In this document: piece by piece, positions 1-6,195 of the stretch
Numbering within the stretch: position 1 is the first letter of the stretch
Layout of the letters: each line of letters opens with the position of its first letter
Source of the DNA: Methanosarcinales archaeon
GTDB lineage: Archaea > Halobacteriota > Syntropharchaeia > Alkanophagales > Methanospirareceae
Length of the DNA stretch: 8,633 nucleotides
Assembly: GCA_003661125.1 (NCBI GenBank)
Contig: QMVO01000057.1
Span: 1 to 8,633, forward strand
Reading direction: 5' to 3'
Program-made: the position numbers and the translations under genes
Notes under the pieces: generated by a model
Databases searched by the model: none
What the model was told of the DNA's origin: nothing
Seen by the model: the letters and a program-made list of their open reading frames with translations, nothing else

Positions 1-66
1 AAAAGAACGTCCTAGCAAATTCAAATAGCCCAACAACTGAGCATTTGCAAGAGAGAATTTCAAATT

Positions 67-196
67 ACTTAGAGGTGGAATATCCAAAGAAAATATGATC
101 TACACTTAGAGGTGGAATATCCAAAGAAAATATGATCTACACTTAGAGGTGGAATATCCAAAGAAAATATGATCTACACTTAGAGGTGGAATATCC
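67..196. repeat. 37-bp tandem direct repeat, three full copies plus a 19-bp partial copy
   Basis: Identical units start at 67, 104 and 141, and a fourth, partial unit starts at 178 and stops after 19 bases. Each unit is made of ACTTAGAGGTGGAATATCC followed by AAAGAAAATATGATCTAC. The three full copies show no mismatch, so the array is recent or kept uniform. It is not a CRISPR array: the period equals the unit length and nothing variable lies between copies. The unit holds a near-palindromic core (GGAATATCC). Possible roles are a minisatellite from replication slippage, iteron-like protein-binding sites, or a structured RNA downstream of the CdhA-like gene. Confidence 0.95.
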
Positions 197-222
197 CCCT
201 TAACTATATCGTGACATAAATA

Positions 223-238
223 GTAGATCATATTTTCT
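223..238 (-). repeat. Inverted 16-nt copy of the second half of the tandem unit
   Basis: GTAGATCATATTTTCT here is the exact reverse complement of the last 16 bases of each full tandem unit (88-103, 125-140 and 162-177). Pairing with the nearest copy (162-177) gives a 16-bp perfect stem enclosing 45 bases. On the minus strand the distal arm ends in TATTTTCTTT, so the structure could act as a 3'-end or terminator element for the CdhA-like transcript. That role is inferred. Confidence 0.85.
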
Positions 239-416
239 GCATTTAAGCCCTCGCGTAATGGAACATCCGGCAATAGGTGTCATATCCGAATCCGAAACCC
301 CGCATCATTCAACGAAGCGCCTGCAATACTGTGCCGAAATCGCAGCCAGAACATGAAAAAACGCTGGCTGGCATATTTCCGTCCGATAAGCCCCATCGAT
401 GAGGCTCGAATACTAC

Positions 417-2831
417 TTAAATATTTTTGTACCTACCTACCAACCTCGGCACAAGCGTCGAATATCTGCCCAATTGTATTCCATATTTATTGTTATACTC
501 CCCCATATCCATCAGCTCGCCAGATCTATGCCTCGCCCTCTTTATTCGCATGCCTTCTATCACCCATCCATGCTCCTTTTCCAGCTTCCTTAACAACTCC
601 ACCTTTCTCATCACGTGCAATTCCTGCTCTGACCGCACGTACAAATGCCAATCATCGGGATATTCATCAAAGAAAATCTTATGTGCTTCGTTCTCTGCCT
701 CCAAACTCGCCAGTCTCGGATCTCGCAGCGCAAGTGGTCGGTGCAGTAATTTAGCACTCATTGCTATTGCCTCCTCTTTCGTCTCTACAGGCACGAGCAT
801 GTGTGTGGGGCAGGGTTCTACCTCTTTCTTCTCTCCCCCGACGCCATCATACATCCACCACTTGCTCCTGTCGTATTTATCCCCCATTAAAAATCTTTTA
901 AACTTGAAGCCTGACGGACCAACGACTACCGGTATGCCTGACCTCACGAGTCCTGATGCCACGGAATACATCTCTTCGCTCCCGGCACCCCACATTATCA
1001 CTACCACGGGCAGCCTCGCATAGAGATAATCAGCAATCTGTGTCCAGTTGGCTTTGGGGACGTATCCGCTGCCCACCAATGCGCCTCGATATACCGCCGA
1101 AGGAACGTGCGAAATGGCAGTACATCCTCCAAAATTCACTAAACCCTTCAGCACGCCTGCTGCGATGTATTGCTCAAATAAATATTTCTTCTCTTCTGCA
1201 TCGAAATATTTCGCAACCTCTGCGGCTACACAACCAGAAAGAGTAACAAGAGCGTTCCTCTCTAAGAAATATCTTGCTATCTCTGCTACTTCGCGCTCCG
1301 AACCTGGATAATTTCCACACCCTATGATATTAATCATTCCTGGACCGTTTCCACCGAGTATTATCCCAAAAGTCAGGTCTCGCCACTCTAACTCTGACAT
1401 TGGACCTCTGCCAGCACGCATAAGATAATTATCTTCTCTTAGTTTCCCTGCGATAGACGCAGCACTTGTAATCAAATCAACTATCGGAATCCCTTCAGGG
1501 CACGCTCTTTCGCACTCTCCACAGAATATGCAGTTATCGTAAATATCTGCAAGTGCTTTCACTCCCTCTTTTATCGCTTTGCTCAGCGCCAACCTGCTTG
1601 GACATACCTCGAAACAGGTATCGCATAATTTGCATCTCGATGCTTCTTCTTTCAGCCTCTCCTCCGATAACAAATAGTTCCCTTTTCTCTTGCCTTTCTT
1701 CTTTATCTCCATCGCCAATTTAACTGCAAGCACCCCCGCTTTCTCCGGAATTGTTAGTTGTACGCCTGGCAAGTCATTCTCGACTATATCGTGGAGTATG
1801 TCGCTCACAGAATCCTCAGATCGATCTTCAAACTCATTACCAACTTTATATCTGTGTACTACCACCTTCGCATCCACTCTCTTCGCTTCCGCCAATATGT
1901 CAAACTCGAAACACAGGTCGCTGACTACCACCACATCTGGTATGCCCGTTCGGAAAACCTTTCTTGCCTTTATTCCCGATGTGAGAACCTTCCCCCTTTT
2001 GTAAAATCTCGGGATGTCATGCCCTACCGCACCCACACCACAAATTTCTATCGCATCCCCTAAACCTTCCTTTCTTATGTGCTCAATCGCGAACCATGCC
2101 GGTAGGAAATTATTGCCAAAGAAAACTACAACTGGTTTGGTTGTATCAACCGCACCAATCCCAACCTCAGTCTCTACCGGAGGAAAATCTGAATATTCCG
2201 TTGCTGCATGCCGACCGGCATTGAAAAAATTAAAACAGCACATTTTTATGCTCTCTGTTATTTCCATTGCAAGAAATATAAGAGAGCCCGCGTGCAGCGT
2301 TTTCTCTTCTATCTCCTTTTCGGTCGCGGAATAATCTGAAATAAGCAACTCTGATAGTTGGGATTCTGCATAGGAGAGTGCTCTATCCATATCTTCCAAA
2401 TTTTTGCCGTAAAATCCCGTCAGCATGGATGTGTTCATTGTAGGATACGTAATAGAGCGTCCAAGGTCTATCTCCTTATCACGTCCGAATAATTTTATCG
2501 CGAAATCGAGCAAATCCCTCGCAAATGCCAATTGTCTGGACAGACCTTTATAAGCGTCCTGCAAGCCAGAATCCGATCCATATTCTTTTTTTATGTTCGC
2601 GTACACTGGGCAATATCGGTTAAGAAGCACGTTATCCCATTCTGCGATATCCGATGCATGTGCAAATATGTTCAATTTTGGCTTCCATTGTTTCAATCGT
2701 CTCTCCCCCATCTCCTGGAGGATATCAGTAGCGATGTTCTCTATCTCTTCGCCTCGGACATCTCCCAACACTTCGTCGAGATTTATCCTTACATCTCCGA
2801 CTCTTACTATTCTTCTCTTCTTTCCCGACAT
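417..2831 (-). CDS. CdhA-like protein: degenerate homologue of the acetyl-CoA decarbonylase/synthase alpha subunit (CODH-type)
   Basis: The 804-residue protein has the normal length and full-length alignment of archaeal CdhA, the subunit that oxidises CO at a Ni-Fe-S C-cluster. It retains WDNVLLNRYCPV (65-76), two ferredoxin-like motifs CKLCDTCFEVCP (400-411) and CIFCGECERACP (434-445), IIGCGNYP (502-509), LSGC (531-534), FGGC (567-570) and WGAGS (614-618). Against Methanosarcina CdhA and bacterial CooS as I recall them, several functional residues are missing. The N-terminal multi-cysteine motif for clusters B/D (about 77-100) has no cysteines. The C-cluster His in the GHN motif is Asn240. 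The CC pair is Gly267-Ala268. The catalytic Lys is Glu620. The HAAHGRH histidines are replaced near 99-107. Cys307, 505, 534 and 570 remain. CO dehydrogenase activity is therefore unlikely; a redox or regulatory Fe-S role is inferred. No cdhB-E neighbour is visible. Stand-alone CdhA3 of Methanosarcina acetivorans is a precedent for an orphan subunit. The ATG start has only a weak GAAAGAG site before it. Confidence 0.88.
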   Translation of the reverse strand: MSGKKRRIVRVGDVRINLDEVLGDVRGEEIENIATDILQEMGERRLKQWKPKLNIFAHASDIAEWDNVLLNRYCPVYANIKKEYGSDSGLQDAYKGLSRQLAFARDLLDFAIKLFGRDKEIDLGRSITYPTMNTSMLTGFYGKNLEDMDRALSYAESQLSELLISDYSATEKEIEEKTLHAGSLIFLAMEITESIKMCCFNFFNAGRHAATEYSDFPPVETEVGIGAVDTTKPVVVFFGNNFLPAWFAIEHIRKEGLGDAIEICGVGAVGHDIPRFYKRGKVLTSGIKARKVFRTGIPDVVVVSDLCFEFDILAEAKRVDAKVVVHRYKVGNEFEDRSEDSVSDILHDIVENDLPGVQLTIPEKAGVLAVKLAMEIKKKGKRKGNYLLSEERLKEEASRCKLCDTCFEVCPSRLALSKAIKEGVKALADIYDNCIFCGECERACPEGIPIVDLITSAASIAGKLREDNYLMRAGRGPMSELEWRDLTFGIILGGNGPGMINIIGCGNYPGSEREVAEIARYFLERNALVTLSGCVAAEVAKYFDAEEKKYLFEQYIAAGVLKGLVNFGGCTAISHVPSAVYRGALVGSGYVPKANWTQIADYLYARLPVVVIMWGAGSEEMYSVASGLVRSGIPVVVGPSGFKFKRFLMGDKYDRSKWWMYDGVGGEKKEVEPCPTHMLVPVETKEEAIAMSAKLLHRPLALRDPRLASLEAENEAHKIFFDEYPDDWHLYVRSEQELHVMRKVELLRKLEKEHGWVIEGMRIKRARHRSGELMDMGEYNNKYGIQLGRYSTLVPRLVGRYKNI

Positions 2832-2888
2832 GCTCTTTCAAACATTTATTTACAAAAGTAGGTAGGGAATGTTTTAATTTAAAGTGTA
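2832..2888. promoter_or_regulatory. Divergent promoter region between the CdhA-like gene and trm56
   Basis: Only 57 bp separate the two start codons. Two A+T-rich TATA-like stretches are visible. ATTTATTTA (2844-2852) lies about 37-45 bases before the trm56 ATG. TTTTAATTTAAA (2872-2883), read on the minus strand, lies about 41-52 bases before the CdhA-like ATG. Both spacings suit transcripts with short leaders of about 15-20 bases. Each box falls close to the other gene's expected transcription start, so occupancy of the two promoters may be mutually exclusive. Box assignment is by eye. Confidence 0.45.
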
Positions 2889-3422
2889 ATGGAAATTGTA
2901 GTGCTGAGATTGGGACATCGCCCGGAGCGCGATAAACGAATAACCACGCATGTCGGATTAGTTGCAAGGGCATTAGGTGCAAGGGGCATGATACTCGCCT
3001 CCGAGGATAAGGGGGTGGCGAGAAGCATAAAAGAAGTAACAAAGCGATGGGGTGGCGACTTCTTTGTGCAAACAGAAACGAAATGGCGCGAAGAGGTAAA
3101 GAAATGGAAGAGAAAAGGCGGAAAAGTGTGCCATCTCACGATGTACGGCGAGAACATCCTTGACGCGATAGATGAAATAAGGAAAGAGGCGAAGAAGGCT
3201 CGTATAATGGTCGTAGTAGGCGCCGAGAAGGTTCCTTATGATGTTTTTGAAGTCGCTGATTGGAACATTGCGGTATCAAATCAACCGCATTCGGAAATAG
3301 CAGCTTTAGCTTTATTTCTTGATTATTTGCAGCAAGGCAAAGAGCTAAAAAATAAATTTGAACATGCGCGGTTGGAAATAGTACCAAAAAGAAGGGGTAA
3401 AAAAGTAATGATAAGTGAATAG
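2889..3422 (+). CDS. trm56: tRNA (cytidine(56)-2'-O)-methyltransferase, aTrm56 family
   Basis: This 177-residue protein belongs to the SPOUT-class aTrm56 family, which uses S-adenosylmethionine to methylate the 2'-OH of C56 in the T loop of archaeal tRNAs. Visible family blocks are LRLGHRPERDKRITTH (6-21), CHLTMYGEN (81-89), VVGAEKVP (109-116) and VSNQPHSEIAALALFLD (129-145). The last two form the C-terminal SAM-binding knot. The length is typical for the family. The ATG start is chosen because the conserved N-terminal LRLGHRP block begins five residues later. No ribosome-binding site is evident, which fits a short-leader or leaderless message. It is divergent from the CdhA-like gene and convergent with the secreted-protein operon. 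The family is restricted to archaea, which supports the taxonomic call. Confidence 0.93.
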   Translation: MEIVVLRLGHRPERDKRITTHVGLVARALGARGMILASEDKGVARSIKEVTKRWGGDFFVQTETKWREEVKKWKRKGGKVCHLTMYGENILDAIDEIRKEAKKARIMVVVGAEKVPYDVFEVADWNIAVSNQPHSEIAALALFLDYLQQGKELKNKFEHARLEIVPKRRGKKVMISE

Positions 3423-3458
3423 AAAAAGAAAAAAATCGGGTGGTTTCGGGACCCACCC
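3423..3458 (-). terminator. Hairpin plus T tract between convergent genes
   Basis: GGGTGG (3438-3443) and CCACCC (3453-3458) form a six-base G+C stem with a nine-base loop. On the minus strand the stem is followed by GATTTTTTTCTTTTTCT, which ends at the trm56 stop codon, so it can end the transcript of the secreted-protein operon. On the plus strand only CATTTTAGTTT follows, so it is a weaker candidate for trm56. Confidence 0.6.
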
Positions 3459-3500
3459 AGCCATTTTAGTTTCTCAGGTCCTCGTACGCACTTAATTGAT

Positions 3501-4145
3501 CTATCGCCACCGCATCTGATGCAGCTTCTGCATTGCCCTCAATCGCGGTGGAAGCATATCGAGCAGCACCCTGTATTCGCCTTTGTATTCGCCTTCATCC
3601 ATGCTCAGCTCGCCTTCGCCTATCCGAACACCTTCATAGTCCATGGTAGTTATGCAGATACGCCCTACGGTTCTGTTAGTTTCCTGCACCGGACCCAGGA
3701 TATCTGCTTTAAATACTGTACTACCATTGGTTTCATCCGCATCAACAGACATATTGACCAGTCTATAATGGTTCTCTCCTAACCGCATATATCCGCGAAG
3801 ATATGGCGTTCGATTCCCTGTTTCTGCTTCTATGTCCTCGATACTCGCGTTCTCCCCCATAAGTGCCTTAACGTATATCGGTTCTAAGTGCATTGCTCTG
3901 ATGACATGTACCCTGAGCACATGGAATTCTTCCCCATTTAGGGCGAAACCGTGCCCGCGATGAACAAGTCCGATCGGCACTTTCCCTACTCCATTCGATT
4001 CTACCTTCTCTCCGCTTAGCACCGTCGCTATCGCCGCTTTCCCCTTTTGCACTGGTTGTGATATTGCGACGCCAGTCACTGCGATACTCAGCAAAAACGC
4101 CGTTATCACTCCCACGCACAAAAATCTTCTTTTTATGTGTTCCAT
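3501..4145 (-). CDS. Secreted protein of unknown function, paralogue A
   Basis: This 214-residue protein starts with basic residues and a hydrophobic stretch (about 8-29), a Sec-type signal peptide or anchor that could be cut near AIS-QP. The exported part is probably beta-rich. It shares blocks with the adjacent gene at 4316-4936: GHGFAL (64-69), EFHVLRVH (73-80), LGENHYRLVNMSVDAD (122-137) and LSMDEGEYKGEYRVLL (180-195). A basic tail (RLRAMQKLHQMRWR) extends beyond the paralogue's end. I do not recognise the family and see no catalytic motif or cysteine outside the signal region. The ATG is supported by a strong GGAGGT site (4154-4159) eight bases upstream. Unlike paralogue B, it has a TATA-like box and an 11-bp inverted repeat in front of it, so it may be transcribed independently. 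Confidence 0.82.
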   Translation of the reverse strand: MEHIKRRFLCVGVITAFLLSIAVTGVAISQPVQKGKAAIATVLSGEKVESNGVGKVPIGLVHRGHGFALNGEEFHVLRVHVIRAMHLEPIYVKALMGENASIEDIEAETGNRTPYLRGYMRLGENHYRLVNMSVDADETNGSTVFKADILGPVQETNRTVGRICITTMDYEGVRIGEGELSMDEGEYKGEYRVLLDMLPPRLRAMQKLHQMRWR

Positions 4146-4171
4146 TTTTTATTACCTCCACTCATAGCTTG

Positions 4172-4215
4172 TTTTGAACGATATAAAAGGGTAACACAGA
4201 ACTAATCGTTCAAAA
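4172..4215 (-). promoter_or_regulatory. Putative promoter and operator of secreted paralogue A
   Basis: A perfect 11-bp inverted repeat, TTTTGAACGAT (4172-4182) and ATCGTTCAAAA (4205-4215), has arm centres 33 bp apart, about three helical turns. On the minus strand a TATA-like CCTTTTATATC (4180-4190) lies between the arms and overlaps the gene-proximal one. It is about 35-45 bases before the ATG, which suits a short leader starting near the GGAGGT site. Further GAACGA or GAAC copies lie upstream on the minus strand (4239-4244 and near 4231-4234). Protein bound at the overlapping arm would be placed to block TBP, and upstream copies could serve an activator. Which regulator binds is unknown; the neighbouring winged-helix protein is the obvious candidate. 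Confidence 0.5.
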
Positions 4216-4238
4216 AAAACCGTTAAAAATGTTCGATT

Positions 4239-4313
4239 TCGTTCAATCCGTGATAAGAACACTTTTGATAGTTCTATTACGTTCATTCTACCGCGTTCTT
4301 TCTTATTATTTAT
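4239..4313 (-). pseudogene. Duplicated 3' end of the membrane winged-helix regulator gene
   Basis: Read on the minus strand, 4304-4239 aligns without gaps to the last coding part of the regulator gene (5037-4972). By hand count, 51 of 66 bases match and 16 of 22 residues match (KKE-GR-NVIELS--FLS--ER). Similarity fades near 4313, next to the stop codon of paralogue B. The regulator's own stop is lost here (AAATAA corresponds to AATCGA), and the frame stays open to a TAA at 4152-4154. An ATG inside it could start a 44-residue peptide (4152-4286), but there is no good evidence that it is translated. It is best read as the scar of a tandem duplication that copied the regulator tail with the secreted-protein gene. 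Confidence 0.85.
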
Positions 4314-4315
4314 AA

Positions 4316-4936
4316 TCACCGCGGTCCCGGTGGGAGCGCGGTGAGCAAAACTCTATATTCTCCCGTATACTCGCCTTCATCCATACTCAGATTGCCGTCA
4401 CCTGCCCAGAGCCCCTCGTAACGCATAACTGCTATACTGATATGCCCGGCGATAGATCCTGTGCTATCTAAGCGATCAGCTATGTCGGCATTAAATACTC
4501 GAGTTCCTTCTTGTACATCTGCATCAACGGACATATTAACAAGTCTATAATGCTTCTCTCCAAGCCGCAGATATCCTCGGTAGAAATACTGTCCTCTCTG
4601 TTTCTCGATTTCTGCTCTTATCTCCTTAATATTCAGTCCTTTAGCCATAAGTCCCCTGATGTACATCGGCTGTAAGTGCCTTACCCTGGTGATATGTACC
4701 CTGAGCACGTGGAACTCGTCATCCTCTTTCAAGGCGAAGCCATGTCCGCTATGGACGACTCTAATTGGCACTCTCAGGGCACCATTTGACGATGGTTCTC
4801 CGCTTGGCGATAGCATCTTCGCTTCGTTATTCATCGCTTTTCCTTTTTGCATAGGGTGTGGCACCGCGACAGCGATACTAAGTAGCAACGCTGCTACCAC
4901 GACCATGCACAAAAACATTCTTTTTACGCGTTCCAT
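4316..4936 (-). CDS. Secreted protein of unknown function, paralogue B
   Basis: The 206-residue protein has a basic start (MERVKR) and a hydrophobic signal segment (about 8-24) with possible cleavage after AVA. The exported domain matches paralogue A: GHGFAL (64-69), EFHVLRVH (74-81), LGEKHYRLVNMSVDAD (125-140) and LSMDEGEYTGEYRVLL (183-198). Both copies keep these blocks while the linker after the signal varies, which suggests a conserved fold under selection. I do not recognise the family. The ATG follows an AGAGGT site (4945-4950) with eight bases of spacing. The gene lies only 29 bases after the regulator's stop codon with no visible promoter between, so it is probably co-transcribed with it. 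This suggests the sensor and exported protein work together. Confidence 0.82.
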   Translation of the reverse strand: MERVKRMFLCMVVVAALLLSIAVAVPHPMQKGKAMNNEAKMLSPSGEPSSNGALRVPIRVVHSGHGFALKEDDEFHVLRVHITRVRHLQPMYIRGLMAKGLNIKEIRAEIEKQRGQYFYRGYLRLGEKHYRLVNMSVDADVQEGTRVFNADIADRLDSTGSIAGHISIAVMRYEGLWAGDGNLSMDEGEYTGEYRVLLTALPPGPR

Positions 4937-4965
4937 TTTTCATTACCTCTCTTTACTTCTGAAGT

Positions 4966-5895
4966 TTATTTTCGTTCACCTTCCGATAAGAACCATTCAG
5001 ATAGTTCTATAACGTTTGTTCTACCCCATTCTTTCTTTATGATTATCTTTCTTCTTTCGAGCGAACGAAGGGTACCGGTCAAGGACGACTTAGGAATCCC
5101 TGTTTCGTATCTAAGGTCCGCCTGAGTCATTTCGCCGTTGTGCTTGAGCAGCGCATTTACAATAGCCCGCTCCCTCTCCGTTAGCGTTTCCATCACCCGC
5201 ACCATTTCGCGCGTTGGTTCGATTTTGCCTTCTTTCACTCTCACCTGCTGTTCTTCTGCATGCTGATCTCCCCTTCGCTTTTGTTTGACGATGACGGTGA
5301 AAAGCGCAAGAGTCAAAACGGAGAGCGCGATAATGAGTAGTAAATAGCCAGGGCTGAGGCTGAAACCAGAATCACCACCCTCATCGTCCGTTTCTCTAAG
5401 TGGCTGCTGGTATTCAATCGTGGTCGCAGGACTTTCAATGTTATATCCCTGAACATCTATAACCAGCGATTCGTTGGATGTCGTGACAAAATGTTCCAGT
5501 CCCTTGGAGTGACTGACCAATAGCTTCACATCCTCAGGCAAATAAAAGACCGTATGATAGTCGGTGTAATAATCGCAGGTGGAGAAATTCAATACCCATT
5601 TATCCGCATATTTCCACGTTAATGCGTTTGTAAGGGCATATAATTGTTTTGTATCATTTTCATAGAGGTATTCAGCCGTTTCTAAGAAGGATAAGCCATT
5701 AATATCATCCACGTATCCTGTTACAAGCGCTTTGCCAGTTTCATCTATGTAGATATCCAGGATGAGCTGGTTGAAAGTATCTGTCTCATTAAAATAATAA
5801 TCGTCACCATTATAGCCAACCGCGGGAGTTGTAACTACTATGGCTATTATAACGATAAAAAATTGCAATAAATTTAATTTAATAAGTTCTGCCAT
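4966..5895 (-). CDS. Membrane-anchored winged-helix (MarR-like) transcriptional regulator with an extracytoplasmic domain
   Basis: The 309-residue protein has an N-terminal hydrophobic segment (8-27, signal or first membrane helix) and an aromatic-rich, beta-type outer domain (about 28-182). A second membrane helix (184-203) is followed by KQKRR, a positive-inside signal, and a linker. A winged helix-turn-helix domain (about 238-309) follows, with LTERERAIVNALLKHNGEMTQADL, a recognition-helix region GIPKSSLTGTLRSLERR (266-282) and wing/tail KKEWGRTNVIEL. This design resembles archaeal one-component regulators in which an outside sensor is joined to a cytoplasmic DNA-binding domain. No cofactor or sugar-binding motif is seen in the outer domain, so the signal is unknown. 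The gene follows the 93-aa gene by 18 bases and precedes paralogue B by 29, indicating an operon. The ATG start has a weak upstream GCAGAAG. Its last 22 codons are duplicated at 4239-4304. Confidence 0.83.
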   Translation of the reverse strand: MAELIKLNLLQFFIVIIAIVVTTPAVGYNGDDYYFNETDTFNQLILDIYIDETGKALVTGYVDDINGLSFLETAEYLYENDTKQLYALTNALTWKYADKWVLNFSTCDYYTDYHTVFYLPEDVKLLVSHSKGLEHFVTTSNESLVIDVQGYNIESPATTIEYQQPLRETDDEGGDSGFSLSPGYLLLIIALSVLTLALFTVIVKQKRRGDQHAEEQQVRVKEGKIEPTREMVRVMETLTERERAIVNALLKHNGEMTQADLRYETGIPKSSLTGTLRSLERRKIIIKKEWGRTNVIELSEWFLSEGERK

Positions 5896-5913
5896 TAACT
5901 TCTGCTAACGTAT

Positions 5914-6195
5914 TTAGCCTACTTCAACTCCTTCTCCTCCTGGTTTCCTCGCAACAGGCAACCGCTTCATCTCCTCCGGCACTTTCACTCGCAGTATGTT
6001 CGTAGAACGGACGTGATAGACAGGGTCTCCAGTCATCGGGTCGTAGTCTGCGGTGCGAATAATACTACTCACGATTGTCTTGAACTTCAATACCGTGCCG
6101 TCCTCCAGCTTATATTCATTCCAATCCTCTTTTATCGTCTCAAAGTCAACATCCATCGCTTCTATCTCTCTCCCATTTGGTAAACGCACTTTCAA
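5914..6195 (-). CDS. Conserved small archaeal-type protein, unknown function
   Basis: This is a 93-residue soluble protein with a likely compact beta core: MKVRLPNGREIEAMDVDF (1-18), YKLEDGTVLKFKTIVSSIIRT (28-48) and DYDPMTGDPVYHVRSTNILRVKVP (50-73), then a polar tail. The pattern of a DGT turn followed by a strand and DPxxGDPVYxVxSxN resembles uncharacterised small archaeal proteins I have seen, but I cannot assign a function. The start is TTG, chosen because AGGTGA (6203-6208) sits seven bases upstream; a GTG two codons later is a worse fit. It appears to be the first gene of the operon with the membrane regulator, 18 bases downstream, and has its own TATA-like box. Confidence 0.75.
   Translation of the reverse strand: MKVRLPNGREIEAMDVDFETIKEDWNEYKLEDGTVLKFKTIVSSIIRTADYDPMTGDPVYHVRSTNILRVKVPEEMKRLPVARKPGGEGVEVG

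Larger units (their letters stand above)
1..416. other. Gene-free stretch beyond the 3' end of the CdhA-like gene
   Basis: No convincing coding region is present in either strand here. The minus strand, read downstream of the CdhA-like stop codon, has short open stretches (for example 38 codons at 280-396) without a ribosome-binding site or recognisable product. The segment holds the 37-bp tandem array (67-196) and its inverted partial copy (223-238). In archaeal cdh operons cdhB usually follows cdhA; it is absent here. No tRNA-like cloverleaf or clear intrinsic terminator was found, although transcripts leaving the CdhA-like gene would run through the repeats and could fold there. Confidence 0.6.

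Noticed and set aside
67..196. CRISPR array, because the unit length of 37 is typical of CRISPR repeats
   Set aside because: Units are directly adjacent with no variable spacers, and no cas gene is visible.
280..396. 38-codon minus-strand frame just after the CdhA-like stop
   Set aside because: It has no ribosome-binding site, no recognisable product and an unremarkable length; it is better treated as non-coding.
427..1023. 198-codon plus-strand open frame
   Set aside because: It lies antisense to the strongly supported CdhA-like gene and has low-complexity, serine/proline-rich content typical of an antisense shadow.
417..2831. Hybrid-cluster protein (Hcp) instead of CdhA
   Set aside because: Hcp is in the same superfamily, but two internal ferredoxin motifs, the 804-residue length and block-by-block agreement point to CdhA.
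2725..3042. Minus-strand frame across the divergent promoter
   Set aside because: It overlaps the starts of two well-supported genes and shows no protein-family features.
4152..4286. 44-codon peptide within the regulator-tail relic
   Set aside because: It is explained by descent from the regulator gene with its stop codon lost. It overlaps the promoter and ribosome-binding site of paralogue A, so translation is unlikely.
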